Part shown: piece by piece, positions 8,018-14,991 of the stretch | Numbering within the stretch: the first letter of the stretch is position 1 | How the letters are laid out: each line of letters starts with the position of its first letter | Origin: Holdemanella porci | Lineage (GTDB): Bacteria > Bacillota_I > Bacilli_A > Erysipelotrichales > Erysipelotrichaceae | Assembly (NCBI RefSeq): GCF_019052655.1 | Contig: NZ_JAHQVB010000037.1 | Location: 1 to 20,142, forward strand | Reading direction: 5' to 3' | DNA: 20,142 nucleotides | Notes under the pieces: model-generated | Databases searched by the model: none | What the model was told of the DNA's origin: nothing | What the model saw: the letters and a program-made list of their open reading frames with translations, nothing else | Made by a program: the position numbers and the translations under genes

Positions 8018-9107
8018 ATGGATGATAGACTAAATCATGAACAAAAAATGTTTTCAAAAACAAATTGGGAATTTACCAAGAAAATTGTGGAAGGAAATTT
8101 TGAATCTCAAGTTAGTCCTATATTAACTTTAGATGTTTCTAAAAAATGCAATTTTCGTTGTAACCATTGTGTTGACCAAGAAACAGTAAATAAAGATAAT
8201 CTTGAAATAGATTGGGGAATTTTAAAACAACTATTAGTTGATTTGAAAATGCAAGGATGTAGTTGTGTTGAGTTAACAGGTGGAGGAGAACCTACTACAT
8301 ATACTCATTTTAAAGATTTGATCAAGTTACTATCATTACTTCAGTACAGAATAGCATTAATATCAAATGGGAGTAACTTACATAAATATTGTGATGATAT
8401 TATAAATGCACCTTTTGATTGGATTAGAATTAGTTTGGATTCTTCAAACGCACATACACATTCAGTCGTTCATGGATGTGGTTTAAATGTATTTAAATCT
8501 ATAACGGATTCTGTAAAGAAAATTGCTAAATATAAAACTGTTGGAATTAGCTTTTTAATTCTTCCAAACAATTATAAAGAAATATATAATTGTGCAAAAT
8601 ATGTAAAAGAATTAAATGTAAAATATATAGAGGTAAAGCCTGAACTTAATTTTAAAGATAAAGAAATTACTCAGATTGATGATAAAATAAAAGAAGAAAT
8701 AAAAAAAACAAATTAATAAAATTAAAAATGAATTGTGTGATGATACATTTTCTATTATTTATCCTTCATCAATCAACTATTCCCAAATGAATCAAGAAAA
8801 AAAGTACACAATATGTGAAGCATGTTATTATAGAACTGTATTAACACCCAGTGGCATTTATCCTTGTTCATATTTTAGAGGATTGACTGACGGCACAGAA
8901 ATTCCTACTAGTTGGGAAAATATGGTCAAAATAAGAAATAGCGAGATTAATAAAATTAATCCATCCAAACAATGCAAACATTTTTGTGCCAGAAATAAAA
9001 TTAATGAATGTATTAATATACTTTGTAGAATAAAAAAATATGCACCAGAATTTATAGATTATCTGGGATGGCCGATAGATTATGGCAATGACATAGAATG
9101 GATGTAA
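8018..9107 (+). pseudogene. Radical SAM/SPASM peptide-modifying enzyme, split by a frameshift at an A8 run
   Basis: Two adjacent frames together encode one radical SAM/SPASM enzyme of about 362 residues. The first frame (8018-8716) has the [4Fe-4S] motif CNFRCNHC (Cys44, 48, 51), the ELTGGGEP SAM-binding motif and ISLDSSNAHTH. The second (through 9107) carries the SPASM cysteines: CEACYYRTVLTPSGIYPCSYFRG-type core, then CKHFCARN and CINILC. The frame changes at eight A residues (8701-8708). Removing one A joins IKEEIKK to QINKIKNELCDDTF with no gap, and the second part has no RBS of its own (only a TTG at 8733). The gene may be inactivated, phase-variable, rescued by polymerase slippage on the A-run, or a sequencing error. 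ATG 8018 follows AAGTAGGTGA. SPASM enzymes modify peptides, so this is the expected core-tailoring enzyme for the precursor at 3405. Confidence 0.85.
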
Positions 9108-9227
9108 AAAAACAAGATTTTGTTAGATTTTGCTTTTATAAATAAGTGTCAAATTTTATTGAAAAGATTTACAATATTAGACGCGGATAAGTGATCATTT
9201 AATAATGTACACCTCTGATTACGCTTT

Positions 9228-9235
9228 GGTATAAT
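9228..9235 (+). promoter_or_regulatory. Extended -10 promoter element
   Basis: TGGTATAAT matches an extended -10 (TGnTATAAT). A weak -35 (TGTACA, 9206-9211) lies 18 bases upstream. It points at a 41-codon frame from ATG 9275 (starting MKVNNKIEIG, ending EIVREPGVW) that lacks a ribosome binding site and that I do not recognise. This could be the surviving promoter of a deleted gene. Confidence 0.3.
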
Positions 9236-9407
9236 TTTTGAGGTTTACAAGTACGTACATAAGTGTTAATCAACATGAAAGTAAACAACAAAATAGAAAT
9301 AGGTTTCTTAAATGCTCTCTTTATATTGAGAAGATTGCAGGTAGTAGGCAGTATTAAGGTACATAAATCAGAAATTGTAAGAGAACCTGGTGTTTGGTGA
9401 TGCCCTC

Positions 9408-9449
9408 TTGTACTCAATATGTACTCACAGTGACTCCAAAATGAGTACA
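9408..9449 (+). repeat. Att-like repeat, copy 1 (pairs with 13249-13290)
   Basis: The 42 bases match positions 13249-13290 with one difference. Inside are three TGTACTCA elements: two direct, then one inverted (TGAGTACA), the outer pair framing CAGTGACTCCAAAA. The CCAAAATGA core is shared with four other sites in the window. The bases after it (TTATTGAAT) also resemble those after the copy at about 11664. Confidence 0.8.
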
Positions 9450-9524
9450 CAATTTATTGAATGAATTATCGGGACCGACAGCTCATATGACTGTATAAGC
9501 AAAAAAACACCGAAATTAGAATAA

Positions 9525-9569
9525 AAAAGCAGATTTACATGTACTATTAGGCACAGTTGATCTGCTTTT
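9525..9569 (-). terminator. Terminator for the minus-strand gene remnant
   Basis: AAAAGCAGAT (9525-9534) and ATCTGCTTTT (9560-9569) form a perfect 10-bp stem with a 25-base loop. Read on the minus strand, the stem follows the stop of the remnant at 9578-9814 and runs into T-rich sequence, so it is the natural 3' end of that gene. Confidence 0.65.
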
Positions 9570-9577
9570 ATTTATTG

Positions 9578-9814
9578 TTATTTTTGTTTATCGTATGTAA
9601 TCCAATCTGAATCCCACGTGTTTTTATATGCATTGAATTTTCTCTTGTTTAAATGCCCGTCTACATCTTTGTATTTCCATCGAGTCATGTTTCTTGCATT
9701 GTTTAAAGCATGATCAGGTATATATAGAGAATGCTTTTCTCTTAAGTCAATTTCTTTTTTTAAAGTGAATAATTTTTTATTGGAGAAAATGCAAACGTTT
9801 TGTTTTCTTACTTG
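9578..9814 (-). pseudogene. 3' remnant of an unrecognised minus-strand gene
   Basis: On the minus strand a frame of 78 codons is open with no usable start near its beginning. The translation is compositionally protein-like: KEIDLREKHSLYIPDHALNN, then RWKYKDVDGHLNKRKF, ending WDSDWITYDKQK. A terminator stands directly after the stop. This combination (sensible C-terminus, own terminator, missing start) indicates the tail of a gene whose 5' part was lost. I do not recognise the family. The break falls at about 9780-9815, where the plus-strand remnant begins. Confidence 0.45.
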
Positions 9815-9901
9815 CTAGGAAAGGAGGCTGGAACGTATAATGGTATTGATGATACAGAGATATTTACTCTGGAAATAGAATTATTCGCACCAATGGTGTG
9901 A
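9773..9901 (+). pseudogene. 3' remnant of an unrecognised plus-strand gene
   Basis: A plus-strand frame of 42 codons without a start reads GENANVLFSYLLGKEAGTYN, continues GIDDTEIFTLEIELFAPMV, and stops 21 bases before the AlbA-family gene. It looks like the C-terminus of a real protein rather than random sequence, and its spacing suggests it once formed an operon with the downstream gene. Its first codons overlap the minus-strand remnant, so a recombination junction probably lies near 9780. The family is not recognised. Confidence 0.4.
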
Positions 9902-9922
9902 GTATAGATTAGGAGTGAAATA

Positions 9923-11368
9923 ATGGCAAAAGACACTATATTTTCGGGAGAATCGAAAAATATTGAATATAAAGTTACTTTACCAGATAAAAGTGAAAAA
10001 TACATGAAGACAATCGTAGCTTTTGCCAATACACAAGGTGGTAAGCTGATTGTTGGAGTGGATGATAAAACACATCAAATTGTTGGTGTTGAAAATGATG
10101 TGTTGTTTCAATTGATGGATGGAATTGCTAATGCAGTTTCTGATTCCTGTGTGCCTCAGATTATTCCTGATATTGAGCCACAGACAGTAGATGGCAAAAC
10201 AGTTGTTGTTGTATCTGTAGAAGCGGGGAAAAACAGACCGTATTATCTGAAATCAAAGGGAAAAGACAATGGTACTTATATACGTGTGGCAGGTACATCA
10301 AGACTGGCATTTCCGGAGAAGATAAAAGAGCTGGAAATGGAAGGTGCTAGAATCTCATGGGATGAACTTACCTGTGTAGGTTATCCTGTTTCAAAAGATG
10401 CTACGGAGAAGCTTTGTCAGGATATTGAAAGGTTCCGAAAAAAAGCAGGAATGCCGAATCATTCTGTAAATAAAGAACAACTTATAAATTGGAAAATCTT
10501 AAAGCAGAGTGAGGGACAACTTCTGGCAACAAATGCTTATGCATTGTTGACATCAGATTATTTTTCGTTTTCAAAAACGCAATGTGCGGTGTTCAAAGGA
10601 ACAGATCGTGCGGTATTCTTGGATAAGAGAGAACTTAAAGGACCGATTTATACACAAATCGAAGAAGCTGTAGATTTTGTATTGAGAAACATTCGACTCG
10701 GAGCAACAATCGACGGATTGGTGCGAAAAGAGAGATATGAGCTACCACCGGAAGCAATCAGAGAAATGATCATTAATGCCCATTGTCATCGTAACCTGTT
10801 GGATGAATCTTGTATTCAGGTTGCAATTTATGATGACAGGTTGGAAGTGACATCGCCGGGAGGCTTATATAACGGATTGACTTATGAGGAAGTCATGAAT
10901 GGTCATTCGAAAATTCGTAATAAAGGCATTGCCAATATATTTAGCCAAATGGGACTTGTTGAGGCATGGGGAAGTGGAATAAAAAGAATTTTGAACGCTG
11001 CTGAAGAGTATGGACTTCCGAAACCTAGATTTCAGGAGTTCGATAATATGTTTCGTGTAGAATTATTCCGTAATTTATTTCCGATGATGGAAGAAAGCAG
11101 AGACATCGGAGAAGCATCGGAGAAACATCGGAGAAGCATCGGAGAAGTATCGGGAATAGAACAACAAATAGAACTTAACGATACGCAGAAAAAGATTATT
11201 AAACTGCTTTTGGAAGATAATCAATTATCGGCTATTAAACTGGCTGATAGAATAGGTATTGCCAGTCGAAATATAGAAAGTAATATTAAGAAATTAAAAG
11301 AGCTTGGTATTCTTATACGACATGGATCGCCGAAAAATGGTTATTGGGAAGTTACTTTGACATATTAA
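9923..11368 (+). CDS. AlbA_2 (Schlafen-like)/HATPase_c_4 ATP-binding protein with winged-helix tail
   Basis: Proteins of this family (often labelled putative RecG-like transcriptional regulator or DNA-binding protein) join an N-terminal AlbA_2 domain (about 1-130: ESKNIEYKVTLP, then AFANTQGGKLIVGVDD) to a GHKL-type ATPase region (about 270-385: AIREMIINAHCHRNL, then DDRLEVTSPGGLYNGL and GIANIFSQMGLVEAWGSGI) and a C-terminal winged helix (about 420-481). Members often sit in defence or mobile islands; the biochemical role is not settled. RBS TAGGAGTG precedes ATG 9923. Its base composition is visibly richer in G+C than its neighbours, suggesting recent transfer. An 11-bp tandem repeat at 11104-11153, in the linker before the winged helix, could switch the frame. 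No partner gene remains except the remnant just upstream. Confidence 0.88.
   Translation: MAKDTIFSGESKNIEYKVTLPDKSEKYMKTIVAFANTQGGKLIVGVDDKTHQIVGVENDVLFQLMDGIANAVSDSCVPQIIPDIEPQTVDGKTVVVVSVEAGKNRPYYLKSKGKDNGTYIRVAGTSRLAFPEKIKELEMEGARISWDELTCVGYPVSKDATEKLCQDIERFRKKAGMPNHSVNKEQLINWKILKQSEGQLLATNAYALLTSDYFSFSKTQCAVFKGTDRAVFLDKRELKGPIYTQIEEAVDFVLRNIRLGATIDGLVRKERYELPPEAIREMIINAHCHRNLLDESCIQVAIYDDRLEVTSPGGLYNGLTYEEVMNGHSKIRNKGIANIFSQMGLVEAWGSGIKRILNAAEEYGLPKPRFQEFDNMFRVELFRNLFPMMEESRDIGEASEKHRRSIGEVSGIEQQIELNDTQKKIIKLLLEDNQLSAIKLADRIGIASRNIESNIKKLKELGILIRHGSPKNGYWEVTLTY
11104..11153 (+). repeat. 11-bp tandem repeat inside the AlbA-family gene
   Basis: Four copies of CATCGGAGAAG (third base-11 variant A in copy 2) run from 11104 to 11147, followed by a partial TATCGG. 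Because 11 is not a multiple of 3, adding or losing one unit shifts the frame and would remove the winged-helix domain. In the current frame it encodes an IGEASEKHRRS-type linker with an 11-residue period. Confidence 0.85.
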
Positions 11369-11461
11369 TCTCAAAATAATGGAAGTGGAAGAGTACTTAA
11401 ATAGTAGCTTTTAAAAGAGAATACATGTGAAATAATTTAAACCATATTTAGATTTGCTTGT

Positions 11462-11494
11462 AGGTATCTAGCTGCTACCAAAATGATACCAATA
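11462..11494 (+). repeat. Att-like repeat, copy 2 (pairs with 13464-13485 and 19624-19641)
   Basis: Positions 11473-11494 are identical over 22 bases to 13464-13485. Positions 11462-11479 (AGGTATCTAGCTGCTACC) match 19624-19641 at 17 of 18 bases. The core is CCAAAATGA, as in the other sites of the set. Confidence 0.75.
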
Positions 11495-11618
11495 GAAATA
11501 GTTAAGATATATAATACATGTTAATTGTATATAAATAGTGTAATTTGCGTATATATAGTAAACAATAATGTTTATGTTACAACTTTCTTTTCCGAGTTCG
11601 AATAATTCAATAAACATC

Positions 11619-11645
11619 AAAAGTCCTTTATATAAGGGCTTTTTT
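11619..11645. terminator. Palindromic terminator left of the AbiE cassette
   Basis: AAAAGTCCTT and AAGGGCTTTT pair (one T-G wobble) around a TATAT loop and run into TTTTTT. It resembles the hairpin at 13417-13444 in both stem and CCTTATATAAGG centre, so the two probably share an origin. The A-run before the stem makes it usable on both strands. Confidence 0.7.
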
Positions 11646-11663
11646 GTATACTGTTTTTGGCCG

Positions 11664-11700
11664 TGAGTACAAAATGAACACATAAATTATTGAATATGAA
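11664..11700 (+). repeat. Att-like repeat, copy 3 (degenerate)
   Basis: TGAGTACAAAATGAACACAT followed by ATTGAAT aligns with the right half of the 9408 repeat (TGACTCCAAAATGAGTACAC, then ATTGAAT). It lacks the upstream TGTACTCA pair. It lies between the palindromic terminator and the AbiE promoter. Confidence 0.5.
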
Positions 11701-11722
11701 TAATTAAATAAATTGAAGTCAA

Positions 11723-11767
11723 TTTACATTCTTACTAATATAAAGTATAATATTAGCAAGAATGTAA
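11723..11767 (+). promoter_or_regulatory. AbiE operon promoter embedded in a 44-bp palindromic operator
   Basis: A -35 TTTACA (11723-11728) and a -10 TATAAT (11746-11751) are 17 bases apart. The promoter is nested in an inverted repeat: TTACATTCTT (11724-11733) with AAGAATGTAA (11758-11767), and CTAATAT (11735-11741) with ATATTAG (11750-11756). AbiEi antitoxins are known to repress their own promoter through inverted repeats, so this is the expected binding site. Confidence 0.85.
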
Positions 11768-11781
11768 AAGGTGGTGAGAGT

Positions 11782-12360
11782 ATGGAAGGAGTAATGGATT
11801 CTAAAAAAATTGAGGTTTTGAATGTTAAAGAATTAAAGAATGTGAATGTATCGAGACAGTCTATTTATAATTTTATAAAAAGGAATTGTATGGAAAAAGT
11901 TGGCCCAGGTATTTATATTTCAAAAGATGTGTTGGAAGATGAAGCTTATGTTTTGTCACAGCGTTGTCCAAAAGGAGTTATTTCTCATGATGATGCCTTA
12001 TATTATTATGGTCTGGTTGATCGAGAACCTTTTGTGCATTGTATTACAATTTATAGTGGATATAATCCTTCTGCTTTAACAAACTCTGGTTATAAGGTTT
12101 ATACAGTGAAAAAGGAACTTTTAGATTTAGGAAAGACTACAATCACAAATCAATTTGGTCATGAAATCCCAATGTATGATTTGGAAAGAACAATCTGTGA
12201 TTTAGTGAGAAGTAGACGTAATTTCGAAATTCAGGATTTTAATATGGCGATTAAAACTTATTTACAAAGAAGTGATAAGGATCTTAATCGTTTAATGGTG
12301 TATGCAAAAGCATTTCGAATTGAAAAGATAATTAGACAATATATGGAGGTTTTATTGTAA
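11782..12360 (+). CDS. abiEi: AbiEi-family antitoxin (type IV toxin-antitoxin)
   Basis: AbiEi proteins neutralise the AbiEii nucleotidyltransferase toxin without forming a stable complex and repress the operon. This 192-residue protein has an N-terminal winged-helix portion (SRQSIYNFIKRNCMEKVGPG, then IYISKDV) and the family's CPKGVISHDDALYYYGL segment, followed by a C-terminal half with YDLERTICDLVRSRRN. The start is ATG 11782 behind AAAGGTGGTGA; an ATG four codons later also has a GGAAGGA. The stop overlaps the toxin start (TAATG), giving tight coupling that fits antitoxin-before-toxin order. It could act as an abortive-infection defence or as a stability module for the surrounding mobile DNA. 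Confidence 0.9.
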   Translation: MEGVMDSKKIEVLNVKELKNVNVSRQSIYNFIKRNCMEKVGPGIYISKDVLEDEAYVLSQRCPKGVISHDDALYYYGLVDREPFVHCITIYSGYNPSALTNSGYKVYTVKKELLDLGKTTITNQFGHEIPMYDLERTICDLVRSRRNFEIQDFNMAIKTYLQRSDKDLNRLMVYAKAFRIEKIIRQYMEVLL

Positions 12361-13208
12361 TGTATCTAACTCCAGCACAAATAAAAGGTAGAATTAAAAA
12401 TGTTGCCAAACAAAATGGATCGGATCCTATAACTTTGTTACGTATTTATATGATGGAGCGTTTTCTTGAAAGAATAACGTATTCTAAATATAAAGACGAT
12501 TTCATTGTTAAGGGTGGAATCTTGGTTACTTCTATGATTGGTATATCGATGCGATCGACTATGGATATTGATACAACAATACGTAATTTTGATTTAACCA
12601 AAGAAGAAACCACAAGGATTGTAAATGAAATTAAAGATATTTCTCTTGATGATCACATTGAATTTATCTTAAATGATGTATCTGATATCATGGACAATAT
12701 GGAGTATCCAGGAATAAGAATTCATATGGATGCAAAATTAGAAAATTTAATAGTACCAATCAAAATAGATATATCAACAGGTGATGTGATTACACCTAGA
12801 GAAGTAAGATATGAATATCCGTTGTTGTTAGAAGACAAATCAATACAACTGTGGTCATATAATTTAGAGACAATACTTGCAGAAAAAATTCAAACAATTC
12901 TTTCTAGAGGATTGTTGAATACACGTATGCGTGATTTTTATGATGTAACGACTTTATTTGATCGTTATAACGATTCAATAAACTATAATGATTTATCATT
13001 GGCATTTGATAAAACATGTAGAAAAAGAGAGACACTTTCTGTATTAGAGCATTATGAAGAAATATTATGCTCAATAAGTGAAGATTCAACATTGCAGAAT
13101 TTATGGAAGAATTATTGTCGCAAATATAAATATGCGAGTCATATTGAGTTTTCTACAAATTTAGAAATAATAAAACAATTGATGAGTCAAATGTTAGAAA
13201 TTGAGTGA
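12360..13208 (+). CDS. abiEii: AbiEii-family nucleotidyltransferase toxin
   Basis: AbiEii toxins are polymerase-beta-like nucleotidyltransferases; related enzymes act on tRNA acceptor ends and stop growth. In this 282-residue protein the nucleotidyltransferase core is FIVKGGILVTSMIG (Gly52-Gly53), then MRSTMDIDTTI with catalytic aspartates Asp69 and Asp71. A later conserved block, LETILAEKIQTILSRGLL then TRMRDFYDV (about 175-200), matches the family's EKI..R..RDFYDL region. All expected motifs are present, so the toxin looks intact. Its ATG shares a base with the antitoxin stop. There is no separate promoter, so it depends on the autoregulated one at 11723. The flanking repeats suggest that the pair moved as a unit. 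Confidence 0.9.
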   Translation: MYLTPAQIKGRIKNVAKQNGSDPITLLRIYMMERFLERITYSKYKDDFIVKGGILVTSMIGISMRSTMDIDTTIRNFDLTKEETTRIVNEIKDISLDDHIEFILNDVSDIMDNMEYPGIRIHMDAKLENLIVPIKIDISTGDVITPREVRYEYPLLLEDKSIQLWSYNLETILAEKIQTILSRGLLNTRMRDFYDVTTLFDRYNDSINYNDLSLAFDKTCRKRETLSVLEHYEEILCSISEDSTLQNLWKNYCRKYKYASHIEFSTNLEIIKQLMSQMLEIE

Positions 13209-13248
13209 AACAATATTTTAATTGTATGTATTGTTAGAATGAAATGGT

Positions 13249-13290
13249 TTGTACTCAATGTGTACTCACAGTGACTCCAAAATGAGTACA
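13249..13290 (+). repeat. Att-like repeat, copy 4 (pairs with 9408-9449)
   Basis: These 42 bases are identical to 9408-9449 except for one G/A change, and lie in the same orientation. The pair brackets the AlbA gene and the AbiE operon. Similarity fades immediately downstream. Confidence 0.8.
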
Positions 13291-13416
13291 TAATATACAT
13301 AAATGATTTGGAATATAAAATAATACAGGAAGTAATTGTGTAAATGACCATATAATGTATATGTTGCATGGATTTAAAAGTACACAAAATTGAGTTTGAG
13401 TAGAGATAAAATGAAT

Positions 13417-13444
13417 AAAAAGTTCCTTATATAAGGCACTTTTT
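13417..13444. terminator. Palindromic terminator right of the AbiE cassette
   Basis: AAAAAGT pairs with ACTTTTT, enclosing a CCTTATATAAGG palindrome, with one T-C mismatch. It closely resembles 11619-11645. It could terminate both AbiE transcription and minus-strand transcription from regulator A. Confidence 0.7.
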
Positions 13445-13463
13445 ATTCGGTTATAGGCTATTT

Positions 13464-13485
13464 TGCTACCAAAATGATACCAATA
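13464..13485 (+). repeat. Att-like repeat, copy 5 (identical to 11473-11494)
   Basis: A 22-base exact direct repeat of 11473-11494, again with the CCAAAATGA core. It lies just outside the palindromic terminator, mirroring the nesting on the left side of the AbiE cassette. Confidence 0.8.
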
Positions 13486-13583
13486 ATATAGAGAGCATGT
13501 TCCCGATGAGAAATTGAATGTGTATTTTATATCTAATATTATTATTAGTTTGATAAATAATTACTCGTTCGATTTCCGCTTTT

Positions 13584-14846
13584 TCAAATTGGCAACATAT
13601 CACTGGTTGAATCTAAATATGTTTTCAAGTCTTTATAACGCTTGGTTTGTTCGACAAGCATACTTAGTTCTTCATAAAAGAATTGTTTATATTTCCCCAT
13701 AGTATTATCGATTATAATGGGTACTTTATTCACTATAAAATAGGATAGTTCATCATTGTCGGTTTGATATTTATATTTCAAAATGAAGTAGTTCAAAAGA
13801 TTTTCGTATTGGCTATCACCTTTGTATACTTCTTTGGATTGTATAAAGGATTTAAGTTGATTGATTTTATTTGTCTTTTGATAAGAAATGCATAAATCGA
13901 TACCTACAATATTCGCATAAGGTGAATCCATAGCTATATATTGTTCAAAATAATTTATGGCTATATCGTACATATCAATTCTAAAGGCTTGTAGACCGAT
14001 ATTTTTTAGAAGTTGAGATGTTTTAATTTTAGGTATGTTTGAATTGTGTGCTTCTACTGTATGATTTATTTGAGAAACTAATTTTTCAAATTTTTCTTTT
14101 TCTGTATTTGAAAAGGCAAATCCTTTTAGAGAATAAATGTCGAGAAGACGAATGTAATTGTTTTTAATGGAATATTCCTCTTCTAAATCTTGACAATAAT
14201 CAAGCATTTCAGACAATTTGGATTGATTATATAAAATCATCATATGGTTTCCACGATTAATCATGCTGTTTGAATTTTTAAAATCAAAGTAGGAAAAATC
14301 ATAAATACCACTAATTGTTCGTTTCTTAAAAACTAGATCCATCATGACTTCATAGAGGTTAGAATTGATAATGTTTTTTAGGGAAATAATATATTCAGTG
14401 CTTTGAAGAGTCGGAAGTTCAAATGAGGAATAATAGGTGTAGATCCATTTGAAACACTCGTAGTATTCATGAAAGAAAATGTATTCTTTGAATGGATTTA
14501 ATTGTTTTACATAGGATTCAGAGATGGATATAAGCTTTTCTAAATTATAATAATCGCAAGCATTTAATAAATCAGAAAAAATGGAAGTTGGCAGGAATTC
14601 TTCAATACAATAATCCGTATTAAATTTTAGATTCACCTTTTTTAGTAATTCTTCATAAATAGAATCGTTTTTAATAATAACACCCTGTTCTATTTTACTA
14701 AGTGTTTGTCGAGTGCATATTGGCTCATTATACTCATTTAACAAAAAAGAATTTTGTGATAGATGTTTAAATTGTTGAGTTCGATATACATGGATTAGAT
14801 ATCCAATTTTCTTCTTATCGGAATCATTGATCTTTAAATAATGCAT
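13584..14846 (-). CDS. Regulator A: HTH/TPR transcriptional regulator (Rgg/PlcR-like)
   Basis: About 420 residues. An N-terminal helix-turn-helix (about 10-65, including CTRQTLSKIEQGVIIKNDSI) is followed by an all-helical, TPR-like region to the end (for example AINYFEQYIAMDSPYANIV and DICIS-type repeats, ending RYKDLKTYLDSTSDMLPI). This layout is that of Rgg/PlcR/MutR regulators, which usually bind short signalling peptides through the TPR domain. The HTH is longer than canonical, with an insert NSFLLNEYNEPI between the helices. ATG at 14846 follows GTGAGG; the upstream in-frame GTG at 14858 is inside the RBS. It is divergent from exporter A, with a perfect 12-bp inverted repeat between them, so control of that gene and of itself is likely. 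No signalling-peptide gene was found. Confidence 0.85.
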   Translation of the reverse strand: MHYLKINDSDKKKIGYLIHVYRTQQFKHLSQNSFLLNEYNEPICTRQTLSKIEQGVIIKNDSIYEELLKKVNLKFNTDYCIEEFLPTSIFSDLLNACDYYNLEKLISISESYVKQLNPFKEYIFFHEYYECFKWIYTYYSSFELPTLQSTEYIISLKNIINSNLYEVMMDLVFKKRTISGIYDFSYFDFKNSNSMINRGNHMMILYNQSKLSEMLDYCQDLEEEYSIKNNYIRLLDIYSLKGFAFSNTEKEKFEKLVSQINHTVEAHNSNIPKIKTSQLLKNIGLQAFRIDMYDIAINYFEQYIAMDSPYANIVGIDLCISYQKTNKINQLKSFIQSKEVYKGDSQYENLLNYFILKYKYQTDNDELSYFIVNKVPIIIDNTMGKYKQFFYEELSMLVEQTKRYKDLKTYLDSTSDMLPI

Positions 14847-14874
14847 AGTATTCCTCACTTCATAATTTACTTAA

Positions 14875-14931
14875 TTTTAACATTTTTTATATTTGCGTAG
14901 AAGAATCAATTGTTGAAATAAAATGTTAAAA
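14875..14931. promoter_or_regulatory. Perfect 12-bp inverted repeat between regulator A and exporter A
   Basis: TTTTAACATTTT (14875-14886) and AAAATGTTAAAA (14920-14931) are exact inverted copies 33 bases apart in the divergent intergenic region. Downstream is a -10 TATACT (14959-14964) without a fitting -35, which suits an activator-dependent promoter. The probable binder is regulator A. Confidence 0.65.
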
Positions 14932-14991
14932 AAGAAAGATAACGGGATGTGATAGGTATATACTATTAAACTAAGTAGGGGATGGAAGAGA

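Larger units (their letters stand above)
9108..9577. other. Gene-poor stretch: mobile-region debris, one att-like site, one terminator
   Basis: No convincing intact gene is present. The stretch holds a TGGTATAAT extended -10 element (9228-9235), a candidate 41-codon frame (9275-9400) without an RBS, the repeat at 9408-9449, and a hairpin terminator (9525-9569). The short coding-like fragments with no full gene suggest decayed mobile DNA between the peptide locus and the AlbA gene. Confidence 0.6.
13209..13583. other. Gap between the AbiE pair and regulator A: repeat sites only
   Basis: No gene is seen. The stretch holds att-like copy 4 (13249-13290), a palindromic terminator (13417-13444) and copy 5 (13464-13485). 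A CTAATATTATTATTAG inverted repeat lies near 13535. A plus-strand frame from TTG 13514 runs antisense into regulator A without an RBS and is not called. Confidence 0.6.

Noticed and set aside
8733..9107. Second half of the radical SAM enzyme as a separate gene
   Set aside because: It has only a TTG start without RBS, and the sequence upstream in that frame continues naturally into the first half, so it is one split gene.
9275..9400. 41-codon plus-strand frame behind an extended -10
   Set aside because: No ribosome binding site and no recognisable family; mentioned only as possible debris, not called as a gene.
9199..9450. Minus-strand 83-codon frame across the gene-poor stretch
   Set aside because: Its first part is just the complement of the att-like repeat, which also produces the same MYSFWSHCEY start at 13187-13387. 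No RBS or family features.
11369..11722. Hidden integrase or excisionase gene between the AlbA and AbiE cassettes
   Set aside because: All frames are short and broken; the only structures seen are the two att-like sites and the palindromic terminator.
9408..13485. CRISPR array
   Set aside because: The repeats are few, unevenly spaced by kilobases, and separated by genes rather than by short spacers.
13514..13702. Plus-strand frame with a hydrophobic start, considered as a signalling-peptide gene for regulator A
   Set aside because: It starts at TTG with no RBS and runs antisense into the end of regulator A; the hydrophobic look comes from AT-rich sequence.
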